A DNA stretch of 36,342 nucleotides from Spirochaetales bacterium. Its GTDB lineage: Bacteria; Spirochaetota; Spirochaetia; DSM-27196; Alkalispirochaetaceae. Under the pieces are notes generated by a model. It saw only the letters and a program-made list of their open reading frames with translations, was not told the origin of the DNA and did not search any database. Numbering within the stretch: position 1 is the first letter of the stretch; every line of letters starts with the position of its first letter. The translations under genes were made by a program, and so were the position numbers. The stretch spans positions 1-36,342 of the forward strand of contig JANQHT010000047.1 in NCBI GenBank assembly GCA_028282545.1, in the 5' to 3' direction. Shown piece after piece: positions 1 through 7,681 of this stretch.

Positions 1-169
1 ACTTTGCTCGGGCGGCGGCCACCGGGATCGAACCGTGACCGTATCCGTCAGCCTTCATCACCGCCACGATACCGGCGTCGGGCACGCGCCTCCGGAGTAA
101 TCGTACGTTGTGTTCGATCGCGTCGAGATCGACGATGGCACGCGTCCGGCGAAGGGGAATGTCGCTCAT
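1..169 (-). CDS. alr: Alanine racemase, N-terminal fragment (cut by window edge)
   Basis: Translating the minus strand from the ATG at 169 gives 56 residues that run off the left edge. They contain [17 protein letters not shown] and then [12 protein letters not shown], the alanine racemase pyridoxal-phosphate signature, with the PLP-binding lysine at residue 39. The family converts L-alanine to D-alanine for peptidoglycan in the cytoplasm. No in-frame ATG or GTG lies upstream of 169, and no clear Shine-Dalgarno sequence precedes it. The gene diverges from the nucleoside hydrolase with a 57-bp gap, so both promoters must sit in or near that gap. Only the first strand and PLP-binding loop of the TIM-barrel domain are visible. 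The identification is firm because of the motif; completeness cannot be judged. Confidence 0.88.
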   Translation of the reverse strand, partial: MSDIPLRRTRAIVDLDAIEHNVRLLRRRVPDAGIVAVMKADGYGHGSIPVAAARAK

Positions 170-226
170 TGAACGACATAGTTGATGGAGATGGCGGTGC
201 TGTCAAGCGGCGTGGTAGAGTGGCCC

Positions 227-1174
227 ATGACACGGAAAATCATCATCGATACCGATCCGGGTATCGATGACGCGATGGCGATATTCTTCGCCCTCGCTTC
301 TCCGGAGATCGAGGTCGTCGGCGTGACGACAATTTTCGGCAACGCTCACACCGACGTCACGACGCGCAACGCACTCTCCCTGCTGGAGATCGCGGAGCGG
401 AGCGATATCCCGGTGGCGGCGGGGGCGAGCAAACCGATCTCTTCCGAGTTTCGCGGTCCCGCCGCTTCCGTTCATGGCGAAGACGGCCAGGGAAACGTGG
501 GGCTTCCCGCTCCTAAGACCCAACCGATCGAGAAACGTGCCTGTGACTTCATCGTGGAGACGGTGATGGATGATCCCGGCGCGATCACCCTCGTGCCGAT
601 AGGGCCGTTGACCAACATTGCCACCGCCCTGGAGATGGAGCCGCGCCTGGGAGAAGCGCTGGGCGGAATCGTCCTCATGGGCGGCAACGCCTTTGTTCCG
701 GGGAACGCAACCCCGGTGGCCGAGGCGAACATCGTCAACGATCCCGAGGCGGCCGATATCGTGTTCGGTGCCGCCTGTCCGGTTTCCATGTGTGGGCTGG
801 ATGTGACGGAGAAACACTTCATGGACGGGGAAACCCTCGACAGGATAGCGTCATATTCGAACCGCCGGGCACGCCACCTATCGGCCATCCTTTCGTGGTA
901 TCGCGACTTCTATCGGGAGTGGATGAACATTGACGGCATCTACGTGCACGATTCGACGGCAATCGCCTACGTCCTGGATCCCACGCTTTTTGAAACGGTG
1001 AAACACCCGGTGCGCGTGGACACCACCGCCGGTATCAGCCGCGGCAAAACGTGGCCCGCGGTCCGTCGATCCGCCGATGAACGTCCCTGGGAAGGGCGCC
1101 CGGACGTTACGATCTGTACCGGCATCGACAGCGCCGCGGCCACGGAACTGGAGCTATCGGCGCTGTCTCGATAA
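227..1174 (+). CDS. Inosine-uridine preferring nucleoside hydrolase
   Basis: A 315-residue protein of the IUNH family, which hydrolyses the N-glycosidic bond of ribonucleosides to free base and ribose in the cytoplasm. Seen: the N-terminal calcium-binding signature DTDPGIDDAMAI (from residue 7), IGPLTNIATAL in the middle, PVAEANIVNDPEAADIV, and the late VHDSTAIAYVLDP segment, where the His-Asp pair matches the active-site region. Length is normal for the family. The ATG at 227 is preferred over in-frame starts back to 182 because the family begins right at the DTDPG strand and the extra residues resemble nothing. No good Shine-Dalgarno precedes 227, but TAGAGT ends 5 nt before it. Substrate preference (purine or pyrimidine) cannot be read from the sequence. 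The BMP nucleoside importer further along fits a salvage role. Confidence 0.9.
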   Translation: MTRKIIIDTDPGIDDAMAIFFALASPEIEVVGVTTIFGNAHTDVTTRNALSLLEIAERSDIPVAAGASKPISSEFRGPAASVHGEDGQGNVGLPAPKTQPIEKRACDFIVETVMDDPGAITLVPIGPLTNIATALEMEPRLGEALGGIVLMGGNAFVPGNATPVAEANIVNDPEAADIVFGAACPVSMCGLDVTEKHFMDGETLDRIASYSNRRARHLSAILSWYRDFYREWMNIDGIYVHDSTAIAYVLDPTLFETVKHPVRVDTTAGISRGKTWPAVRRSADERPWEGRPDVTICTGIDSAAATELELSALSR

Positions 1175-1269
1175 CGCCCCACAGAGCGCTATAACACTCG
1201 TTGGCGTACGACAACGAACGCAGTGCGCGAGATTTTCGCGTTATCACGCGGCAGTAAACGGCAGGGCTT

Positions 1270-2046
1270 CTACGGTGCCAGGTGCGGGTAGTTCGCCACA
1301 AAGAGGCGTCGGTATATCGCCCGGCTTGCCACGGAGGCCGATAGCGCCGCCGTCGCCACGATGGCAAAGAAGATCAGCAGCTGGTACCCCGCCGCCTCCA
1401 GGGGGTGTGCCCCGGCGATCATCATTCCCGCCATGGTACCGGGAATATGGACGATACCCAGCGTTTTCAGCGAGTCGATCCGGGGAACCATCGCGTTTCG
1501 AAGCGTCTCCTGCCTGGGATGATCCATCGCGGTATTGAAGTCTGCTCCGTCCAGCATCATCGCCTCGATCATCTCCCGGTGAGCGTCAAAGTCACTGCCC
1601 GTCTTGTAATAAAGCAACCCAACCGTTTGCGTCGCGTTCCCGATCAGCATACCCGTTATGGGGATCACGATATTCGGGATGAGCGCCAGTGCCCGCGTGA
1701 CGAGCGCAACTGCCAGCACGGGCAGGACCCCCGCAACCAGCGAGAACGCACTTACCACAAAAGCGCCCGGGAGGTCGCGGCCGCGCTCCCGGGCGATCAT
1801 TGAACCAATGCCCATCATGACAAGAATGACCGCCTCCTGAACCAGCAGCGTACTTCTGAAGACCGGCAGCAGGACGAGGGCGATGAAGAGGAGCTGTGCC
1901 GTGGCGCGCACCGATACAGAGGCGATCTGGGCGTGTAGCCGGAGGCGCGCCAGGAGCGAGAGTGCCACCGGCAGGGTAATGACGACGTACGCCACCACCC
2001 ATTGGTCGACACGAATGTTCGACAGGAGATCTTGCAGGACGGGCAT
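1270..2046 (-). CDS. fetB: FetB-like ABC permease (UPF0014)
   Basis: A 258-residue polytopic membrane protein with about seven hydrophobic segments. It carries the UPF0014/FetB hallmarks PITGMLIGNATQTVGLLYY and IDSLKTLGIVHIPGTMAGMMIAGAHPLEAAGYQ, the latter in the C-terminal third. In E. coli FetB pairs with the ATPase FetA to export iron. No FetA-like ATPase adjoins this gene, so the partner must be elsewhere or replaced. The ATG at 2046 is chosen because the reading frame upstream of it runs through the neighbouring terminator and binding-protein gene. No Shine-Dalgarno is visible; a TATTAT box lies 6 nt upstream, which suggests a leaderless message. The gene converges on the nucleoside hydrolase with a 95-bp gap lacking a clear terminator. 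Confidence 0.85.
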   Translation of the reverse strand: MPVLQDLLSNIRVDQWVVAYVVITLPVALSLLARLRLHAQIASVSVRATAQLLFIALVLLPVFRSTLLVQEAVILVMMGIGSMIARERGRDLPGAFVVSAFSLVAGVLPVLAVALVTRALALIPNIVIPITGMLIGNATQTVGLLYYKTGSDFDAHREMIEAMMLDGADFNTAMDHPRQETLRNAMVPRIDSLKTLGIVHIPGTMAGMMIAGAHPLEAAGYQLLIFFAIVATAALSASVASRAIYRRLFVANYPHLAP

Positions 2047-2052
2047 GACTCG

Positions 2053-2058
2053 ATAATA
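2053..2058 (-). promoter_or_regulatory. Candidate -10 box of fetB
   Basis: On the minus strand TATTAT lies just 6 nt before the ATG of the FetB-like permease, with no Shine-Dalgarno between. At the usual 17-bp spacing the -35 position falls in the T-run of the preceding terminator (TTTTTT), which is a weak match. If used, transcription would start at or next to the A of the ATG, giving a leaderless mRNA. This is inference from position only. Confidence 0.35.
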
Positions 2059-2073
2059 CGGTACGGACCCCAC

Positions 2074-2104
2074 AAAAAAAAGCCGGTCCAATGGGACCGG
2101 CTTT
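2074..2104 (-). terminator. Rho-independent terminator of the Liv-type binding-protein gene
   Basis: On the minus strand a perfect stem AAGCCGGTCC / GGACCGGCTT with a 4-nt loop is followed directly by eight T residues. It lies about 95 bp beyond the stop codon of the binding-protein gene ending at 2199 and only 27 bp before the fetB start. It should end the binding-protein message and separate it from fetB. Confidence 0.92.
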
Positions 2105-2198
2105 CGGAAAGACCGCGCCGCAACGGATACGGCGTGTGCGCCCGCGTCGAAGGAACGGCGGGTACGTGGGGAAGCCCGCCGCGCCCCGGGGACGAGCC

Positions 2199-3392
2199 CT
2201 AAAAATCGTCGGGACGAATCTCGGAAACCAGTTCCTTCTCGCCGCCGAAGATCTGGAAGAGGTAGAGCGGTTTGTCGGTGGGAACGCCTCCCTCCATAGA
2301 CCAGGAGAACATCAACCCCTCGAAGTTGGCCACGTTGTTGCAGTACTCGGCGACCGCCGCGCGCTCTTCCGCGAGCCTGGCCGGATTGCCGGTTGCGCCG
2401 GTGGCTTCGATTGCCTCGGCGAGCATATACACCGCGTCGTAGTAGTGCGTGGAGAGGCTGGGCGGAGAAAGGCCGTCGTGATCCTCCTCGTAGGCCGCCT
2501 TGAAGTCGTCCCACCGCGGCGACGTGTACCCGGCGTTGATGTAGTTGTAGATCATAACGCCGTCCAGAGCGTCGCCGCCGGTCGTGTACAGCGGTGCGTC
2601 GTCGGCGCTGTTGAAAACGAGCAGCTTATCCATGTCGTCCCAGCCGCGGTTCTTCAGCTCGATGATCATCTTGGCGACCTTCTCCGCATTCGCTGAGAAG
2701 ATGATCCCGTCCGGGTTTTGATCGAGGGCGCGTACGATGAGGGGACCAAAGGTGACCGCGTCCTGCGGAACTTCGACCGTATCGAGGCGCGTCAAGCCCT
2801 CCTTGTCCAGGGCGATGTCATGGGCGGCGGCCATACCGGGCCAGGGACCGTAGTTCTCAACGAACTGGACCACGCTGTTCATTCCCGGTGCTTCCCGCAC
2901 CCAGGCCTGTACTGCGTACGGGAGGCGCTCCTCGGTGGGCGCGAACCACGATACGCTCCATGGGAAAAACTCCGCCGCGTACTCGTACGACGTTGTAGCG
3001 GTCATGGAGTAGAACTCATTCTCCACGGCGATGGGCATGGAGGCCATGATCACCGGTTCGGGAACGGGACCAAGGGCCGCGATGTAGTCGCCTTCGACGA
3101 GCTTGGACATCTCAACCACTCCCTGGTTGGGATCCATCCCGGTGTCGATCCGCAGGACCTTGACGGGAACGCCGTTGATTCCGCCGGCTGCGTTGATCTC
3201 CTCCGCGGCGCGCTCGGCTCCCCACTGGAGATATTCGCCGATGCTTGCGATCGGTCCGGTGAGGACGTTCAGAAATGGAATCTCCCACTGCTCAAGGACG
3301 AAGTCCTCTTCAACCGGTTCCGCCGCCCCGGACGCGAACACCGCCGCGGGCACCGCCAGTATCAGGAAGAAAACGAACACCTTTTTCACCAT
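2199..3392 (-). CDS. Branched-chain amino acid-type ABC substrate-binding protein (LivJ/LivK family)
   Basis: A 397-residue exported type I periplasmic binding protein (Peripla_BP_6 group). The N-terminus MVKKVFVFFLILAVPAAVFASGAAE is a Sec signal peptide with an Ala-X-Ala-like cleavage site and no lipobox cysteine. The mature part shows the two-lobe pattern: a first lobe with GPIASIGEYLQWGAERAAEEIN and GGINGVPVKVL, and a second lobe with DGIIFSANAEKVAKMI. A strong AAGGAG precedes the ATG at 3392. The gene is transcribed alone, with its own promoter and a strong terminator, yet the only Liv-type permeases and ATPases in the window are about 6 kb away on the same strand and lack a binding protein. 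It is therefore probably their partner. The ligand is unknown; the family covers branched-chain amino acids, amides, urea and other small acids. Confidence 0.88.
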   Translation of the reverse strand: MVKKVFVFFLILAVPAAVFASGAAEPVEEDFVLEQWEIPFLNVLTGPIASIGEYLQWGAERAAEEINAAGGINGVPVKVLRIDTGMDPNQGVVEMSKLVEGDYIAALGPVPEPVIMASMPIAVENEFYSMTATTSYEYAAEFFPWSVSWFAPTEERLPYAVQAWVREAPGMNSVVQFVENYGPWPGMAAAHDIALDKEGLTRLDTVEVPQDAVTFGPLIVRALDQNPDGIIFSANAEKVAKMIIELKNRGWDDMDKLLVFNSADDAPLYTTGGDALDGVMIYNYINAGYTSPRWDDFKAAYEEDHDGLSPPSLSTHYYDAVYMLAEAIEATGATGNPARLAEERAAVAEYCNNVANFEGLMFSWSMEGGVPTDKPLYLFQIFGGEKELVSEIRPDDF

Positions 3393-3463
3393 GAACCACT
3401 CCTTCTCGGTATGTTCTTGACGCAGGCGCCACCGCGCAGGCGGTCGGCAACCGACGTTGTTTC

Positions 3464-3493
3464 AGGATACGCCCTGCATCCAGCGGCCGTCAA
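3464..3493 (-). promoter_or_regulatory. Candidate promoter of the Liv-type binding protein
   Basis: Minus-strand TTGACG (3493-3488), an 18-bp spacer and TATCCT (3469-3464) form a sigma-70-like promoter. The -35 box overlaps the last codon of the upstream P1-type hydrolase gene. The predicted leader is about 65 nt and contains a small stem GTCGG-CAA-CCGAC at 3443-3455. Confidence 0.55.
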
Positions 3494-4437
3494 GCAAAGA
3501 GGGATGACCACGACGGCAGGCCGTGGGATGGTTTCGCTGCATTGACCGCGTTGATCACGGCCGCTGCCATCGCGTCCGCCGCAAAGGCCCCGACTATTGA
3601 CACGTTGGCACGGACCGCACCGGTGCCGGCCGCAATCACCGTGTCGCCGTCAACGAGGGTATGGACGGGCCTGATCGTGCGGGCGTACCCGTCGTGCGCC
3701 ATCATTGCGACCCGCGTGGCCTCACCCTTTGTTAGGCGGGCGTTGGTGACAATCGCGCCGATCGTGGTGTTGCCGGGGAAGATCGAAACGCACCCCATGA
3801 CGGAGCGGGAGTCCACGAGCGTGGACCCGCTCTTATCGAGGGCTCCCGCGATGAGCTCGCCGGTGTTCGGATCCAGAACGTCGCCAAAGGCGTTTACCGC
3901 CACAATCGCGCCCACAACGAGATCGCCCTCTCGCACGGCAGCCGTACCGAGGCCCGATTTCATCGACCGCTTCGGTCCCGCCCCCTTCCCGATAGAGCAG
4001 CCGCATCCTGCGCCCACGTTCCCGCGCGTCACGGGGCCGGAGGTAGCTACGGTACACGCGGTGTACGCCATCTCCGGCGTGGGGCGCACGTCGGCTCGTC
4101 CGACCACAAGATCAAAGAGAACCGCCCCGGGGACAATCGGAACGCGCGCGACGCCTACATCGAACCCGATACCGTGCTCCTCCAGGTACCGCATAACGCC
4201 GGCTGCACCGTCAAGCCCAAAAGCGGAACCGCCGGCGAGGTAGATGGCGTGGATCTCCGATACCAGGTTGGTCGGATCAAGGCACGCCAGTTCCCGCGTT
4301 CCCGGCGCGCCGCCGCGTACGTCGACGCCTCCAACGACGGGCGAATCAAAGAGCAGAACGGTACAACCGGTGGCGGCGTCTTGATCTTCGGCGTGTCCAA
4401 CGCGGACGCCTGCAACGTCCGTAACAGCGTTGTTCAT
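3490..4437 (-). CDS. P1/DmpA-family N-terminal-nucleophile hydrolase
   Basis: A 315-residue member of the P1 (DmpA/BapA/ThnT) family. The family self-cleaves to expose an N-terminal Ser or Thr nucleophile and then acts as an aminopeptidase, beta-peptidyl aminopeptidase or pantetheine hydrolase. Seen: N-terminal AVTDVAGVRVGHAED, the LAGGSAFGLDGAAGVMRYLEE helix, TRGNVGAGCGCSIGK, and GNTTIGAIVTNARLTK. In the last, Thr224 is the predicted nucleophile, in an Asn-Thr-Thr context like that of ThnT. There is no signal peptide, so it acts in the cytoplasm. The ATG at 4437 begins exactly at the family's usual N-terminus; the 27 extra in-frame residues upstream are unlike the family. It diverges from panB with a 71-bp gap. 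The substrate is not predictable with certainty, but its neighbours (PanB, PanE) make a beta-alanine or pantetheine amide attractive. Confidence 0.85.
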   Translation of the reverse strand: MNNAVTDVAGVRVGHAEDQDAATGCTVLLFDSPVVGGVDVRGGAPGTRELACLDPTNLVSEIHAIYLAGGSAFGLDGAAGVMRYLEEHGIGFDVGVARVPIVPGAVLFDLVVGRADVRPTPEMAYTACTVATSGPVTRGNVGAGCGCSIGKGAGPKRSMKSGLGTAAVREGDLVVGAIVAVNAFGDVLDPNTGELIAGALDKSGSTLVDSRSVMGCVSIFPGNTTIGAIVTNARLTKGEATRVAMMAHDGYARTIRPVHTLVDGDTVIAAGTGAVRANVSIVGAFAADAMAAAVINAVNAAKPSHGLPSWSSLFA

Positions 4438-4508
4438 GGCGGGTACAACGCTATCACGTCGATTGCCTGTTGGACGAGGCCATAGTAGAATCGCCGTCGG
4501 AGGCCTCC

Positions 4509-5375
4509 GTGAGCACACACCCTGATGAAACGAAAAAACTCCTTATCGCCGACCTCTGGAAGATGAAAGCCCAGGGGCAGAAGATCACCATGATCACCGC
4601 CTACTCCTACCCGCAGGGGCTCATCGTCGATGAAGCGGGTATCGATATCGTTCTTGTGGGCGACTCGCTGGGGATGGTTGAACTGGGGTACCAGGACACC
4701 GTTCCAGTCACGATGGAGGAGATGCTCATGCACACCAAGGCGGTGGTGCGGGGTGTCAACCGCGCCCACGTGGTGGGGGACCTCCCCTTCATGAGCTACA
4801 ACATCTCCGTTGAACAGGCGGTGACCAACGCCGGCATTCTGTACAAGGAGGGCGGTGCAGACTCGGTCAAACTCGAAGGCGGCCGGGAAATGGCGGACAA
4901 GGTTGCGGCAATTCACCGCGCCGGTATCCCGGTCTTTGGGCACATCGGTCTCACGCCCCAGACCGCGGCGCTTCTGGGTGGATTCAAGGTGCAGGGGAAG
5001 TCCAGCGACGACGCCAAACGGGCGGTGGATGACGCGCTCGCCTTGGAGGACGCCGGTGCCTACGCCTTGATTCTTGAAGCGATCCCGCAGCAGTTGGCCC
5101 AGGTGATCACTGAGCGCGTCTCTATTCCCACCGTTGGAATCGGCGGCGGCGTCTATTGCGACGGCCAGGTGCTCGTCCTGCATGACCTGCTGGGACTTTT
5201 CAAGCGGTTTACACCGAAGTTTGTGAAAGTCTACGCGGACCTCTACACGGCGCACCTAAACGCCGTAAAGGAGTTCGTTGACGACGTGCGAAATGAAACG
5301 TTCCCCGCCCCGGAGCATTCGTTCACCATGAAGGCCGAGGTCGTGGAAGAACTCAAAAAGCGTCTCGAGGAGTAG
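4509..5375 (+). CDS. panB: 3-methyl-2-oxobutanoate hydroxymethyltransferase (ketopantoate synthesis)
   Basis: A 288-residue ketopantoate hydroxymethyltransferase. It transfers a one-carbon unit from 5,10-methylene-tetrahydrofolate to 2-oxoisovalerate, the first committed step to pantothenate, in the cytoplasm. Seen: ITMITAYSYPQGLIVDEAG, the metal-binding Asp52 in VGDSLGM and Asp91 in VVGDLPFMSY, KLEGG (121-125), HIGLTPQ, and the likely catalytic Glu190 in LILEAIP. The GTG at 4509 is chosen because GGAGG sits 5 nt upstream; the frame could start at a TTG at 4470 but without a comparable ribosome site. The Shine-Dalgarno lies in the palindrome GGAGGCCTCC. Only 3 bp separate it from fhs, which can feed the folate one-carbon pool it uses, so the two are probably co-transcribed. 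Confidence 0.93.
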   Translation: MSTHPDETKKLLIADLWKMKAQGQKITMITAYSYPQGLIVDEAGIDIVLVGDSLGMVELGYQDTVPVTMEEMLMHTKAVVRGVNRAHVVGDLPFMSYNISVEQAVTNAGILYKEGGADSVKLEGGREMADKVAAIHRAGIPVFGHIGLTPQTAALLGGFKVQGKSSDDAKRAVDDALALEDAGAYALILEAIPQQLAQVITERVSIPTVGIGGGVYCDGQVLVLHDLLGLFKRFTPKFVKVYADLYTAHLNAVKEFVDDVRNETFPAPEHSFTMKAEVVEELKKRLEE

Positions 5376-5378
5376 ACA

Positions 5379-7151
5379 ATGTCGATGGCGGCGCTGGACC
5401 CAACGCGGATGGCGGACTGGGAGATCGCCCAGGCTGCCGAGGAGTGGGCGAAACCGATCACCTCGATCGCCGATTCCATGGGAGTCGCCGGCGAGGAAGT
5501 GATCCCCTACGGCCGTTCCCTGGCCAAGGTCGATTTCGCCCCGCTCCTGGCTCGCGCCGGCAGCTCAGCAAACGGTCGCTACATCGACGTAACGGCGATT
5601 ACGCCTACCCCGCTTGGTGAGGGGAAGACAACCACCACCATGGGCCTTGTGCAGGGACTGGGGGCGCTTGGGAAACGCGTTTCCGGCGCAATTCGGCAGC
5701 CCTCCGGAGGACCCACGTTCAACATCAAGGGGTCGGCGGCCGGCGGCGGCCGCTCGCAGTGCATCCCGTTGACCGACTTCAGCCTGGGGCTTACCGGCGA
5801 CATCGACGCGATCACCAACGCGCACAACCTCGCGATGGTAGCGCTCACCAGCCGGCTGCAGCACGAGTTCAACTACGGAGACGAGACGCTCGCACAAAAG
5901 GGCCTCAAGCGACTCGACATCGATCCACATCGTCCGGAAATGGGTTGGGCCATCGATTTCTCGGCGCAGGCGCTCCGGGAGGTCATCATCGGGATCGGCG
6001 GGAAGATGGACGGTTTTATGATGCGGAGCGGGTTCCAGATATCCGTCTCTTCCGAGATCATGGCCATCTTGGCGATAACCACCGACCTGGCCGACTTCCG
6101 GCAACGCATGGGACGCATCGTCGTGGCTCGTGACAAGCGGGGCAACCCGGTGACCACCGCGGATCTCGAAGTGGACGGGGCGATGACCGCCATCATGCTC
6201 AAGGCGATCAACCCGAGTCTCATGCAGACGATCGAGGGACAGCCCGTCCTGGTGCACGCCGGTCCCTTTGCGAACATCGCCATTGGTCAGTCATCGATCA
6301 TCGCCGACCGCATCGGATTGAAGCTCTCCGACTACCACGTTACCGAGAGTGGATTCGGCGCCGATATCGGCTTCGAGAAGTTCTGGAACCTCAAGTGCCG
6401 GTTCAGCGGCCTGCGACCGGACGCGGCGGTCCTAGTCGCCACCATACGTGCGCTCAAGATGCACGGGGGCGGCCCCCGCGTCGCGCCCGGAAAGAAGCTC
6501 GACCCGGCATACACGGAACCCAACCCGGCGCTTGTAGAGAGAGGCGTCGAAAACCTGCTCGCCCACATCGAAACGGTACGGAAGAGCGGAGTATCGCCGG
6601 TGGTCTGCATCAACCACTTTCCCACCGACAGTAACGAAGAGGAAGGGATCGTTCGTGCAGCGGCGGAGGCAGCGGGGGCCCGGGTGGCGGTATCGAAACA
6701 CTGGCTACGCGGCGGCGATGGAGCGCGGGAACTGGCAGAGGCGGTGGTTGAAGCGGCAGAGGAACGGGGCGAGTTCACCTTTCTCTACGACGATGACCAG
6801 CGGTTCCGTGACAAGGTGGAGCGAATTGCAACCGAGGTGTACGGCGCGGACGGCGTTTCGTACACACCCGAAGCGACGGCCAAACTCGATGCGATCGAGT
6901 CGGACCGTTCGGTAGCTTCCCTGGGGCCGTGCATGGTGAAAACACACCTAAGCCTCTCCCACGATCCGGACAGGAAAGGACGCCCCCGGGCGTTTACCCT
7001 GCCGATAACCGACATCCTCACCTTCCGGGGTGCCGGATTCGTCGTCCCGGTAGCCGGCGGGATCAAGCTCATGCCGGGGACCGCCAGCAACCCCGCCTAC
7101 CGCCGGATCGACGTGGACGTCGACACGGGACGGGTGACCGGGCTCTTTTAG
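5379..7151 (+). CDS. fhs: Formate--tetrahydrofolate ligase
   Basis: A 590-residue formyltetrahydrofolate synthetase. It makes 10-formyl-tetrahydrofolate from formate, ATP and tetrahydrofolate in the cytoplasm. Seen: the P-loop region [16 protein letters not shown] (residues 75-90), [18 protein letters not shown], the [22 protein letters not shown] segment, [13 protein letters not shown], and the C-terminal [23 protein letters not shown]. It is about 30 residues longer than many homologues, the excess lying at the N-terminus before [10 protein letters not shown]. The ATG at 5379 has a GAGGAG about 6 nt upstream, within the end of panB. Lying 3 bp after panB suggests it supplies one-carbon units for ketopantoate synthesis, although Fhs also serves purine and methionine synthesis. 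Confidence 0.95.
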   Translation: MSMAALDPTRMADWEIAQAAEEWAKPITSIADSMGVAGEEVIPYGRSLAKVDFAPLLARAGSSANGRYIDVTAITPTPLGEGKTTTTMGLVQGLGALGKRVSGAIRQPSGGPTFNIKGSAAGGGRSQCIPLTDFSLGLTGDIDAITNAHNLAMVALTSRLQHEFNYGDETLAQKGLKRLDIDPHRPEMGWAIDFSAQALREVIIGIGGKMDGFMMRSGFQISVSSEIMAILAITTDLADFRQRMGRIVVARDKRGNPVTTADLEVDGAMTAIMLKAINPSLMQTIEGQPVLVHAGPFANIAIGQSSIIADRIGLKLSDYHVTESGFGADIGFEKFWNLKCRFSGLRPDAAVLVATIRALKMHGGGPRVAPGKKLDPAYTEPNPALVERGVENLLAHIETVRKSGVSPVVCINHFPTDSNEEEGIVRAAAEAAGARVAVSKHWLRGGDGARELAEAVVEAAEERGEFTFLYDDDQRFRDKVERIATEVYGADGVSYTPEATAKLDAIESDRSVASLGPCMVKTHLSLSHDPDRKGRPRAFTLPITDILTFRGAGFVVPVAGGIKLMPGTASNPAYRRIDVDVDTGRVTGLF

Positions 7152-7181
7152 AGACGTATTGTCCCAAAAACTGGAATCCTG

Positions 7182-7209
7182 TTGACCCTTTGACAATACT
7201 GTACAGTAT
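7182..7209 (+). promoter_or_regulatory. Candidate promoter and palindromic operator of the response-regulator gene
   Basis: Two -35-like boxes occur in tandem, TTGACC (7182-7187) and TTGACA (7190-7195). They are followed directly by a perfect 14-bp palindrome, ATACTGTACAGTAT (7196-7209), whose right end overlaps the ATG assigned to the response regulator. No strong -10 stands at the ideal distance; CAGTAT (7204-7209) lies 16 bp from TTGACC. The palindrome looks like a repressor site. Confidence 0.45.
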
Positions 7210-7681
7210 GCGGGCGGTTGACCGACGTGGTCCCGAACCGGATAGACGGATACGTGTGCTCATTGTGGAAGATCAGGTGATTATAGCCATGGGGCAGGCC
7301 CAGACGCTCCGCAAGAGTGGCTACGTGGTTGACACCGTCTCCTCCGGGGAAGACGCGGTGGAGTTTATGCTCCGGAACGCAGACGTGGATGTGGTTCTCA
7401 TGGATATCGACCTGGGTCCCGGCATAGACGGTACCGAGGCAACCGAACGCATCCTCGAGGCGCGGGACGTACCGGTAGTCTTTGTAACCAGCCACTCCGA
7501 AAAGTCGATGGTGGACAAGGCGAAAGGGATCTCCCGCTACGGTTACGTGATGAAGAGTTCCGGCGCGTTTGTTCTGGTGGAAGCGATCATGACCGCCCTG
7601 AAACTCCACGCGGAACGCCGGGCGATGCAGTTGTTGGATCGCCGATATCCGCGCTCCCGGCGAGATAGCGAAACGCGGTGA
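7208..7681 (+). CDS. Single-domain response regulator (CheY-like receiver)
   Basis: A 157-residue stand-alone receiver domain with no output domain. Seen: the acidic pair Glu21-Asp22 in VLIVEDQ, the phosphoacceptor Asp66 in VLMDIDLG, Thr94 in VFVTSHSE, and Lys116 in YGYVMKSSG, so all the chemistry residues are present. The type resembles receivers that work with PAS-containing soluble histidine kinases; no kinase is in the window. The ATG at 7208 overlaps a palindrome and has no Shine-Dalgarno, so a later in-frame GTG near 7256 at the start of the first beta strand remains possible. The last 95 bp overlap the 3' end of the M20 hydrolase on the other strand. The about 30 arginine-rich C-terminal residues follow no known domain. 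Confidence 0.82.
   Translation: MRAVDRRGPEPDRRIRVLIVEDQVIIAMGQAQTLRKSGYVVDTVSSGEDAVEFMLRNADVDVVLMDIDLGPGIDGTEATERILEARDVPVVFVTSHSEKSMVDKAKGISRYGYVMKSSGAFVLVEAIMTALKLHAERRAMQLLDRRYPRSRRDSETR

Noticed and set aside
1175..1269. Terminator between nucleoside hydrolase and fetB
   Set aside because: Only a short imperfect dyad CGCGA...TCGCG and no T-run.
2047..2514. 156-codon N-terminal extension of the fetB frame
   Set aside because: It crosses a strong terminator and the end of the binding-protein gene in another frame, and is arginine-rich. FetB proteins start near MPVLQDLL.
7196..7209. LexA (SOS) box at the response-regulator start
   Set aside because: The palindrome has CTGT and ACAG halves but no spacer between them, unlike LexA sites with their 8-bp gap. 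Kept as an unassigned operator.
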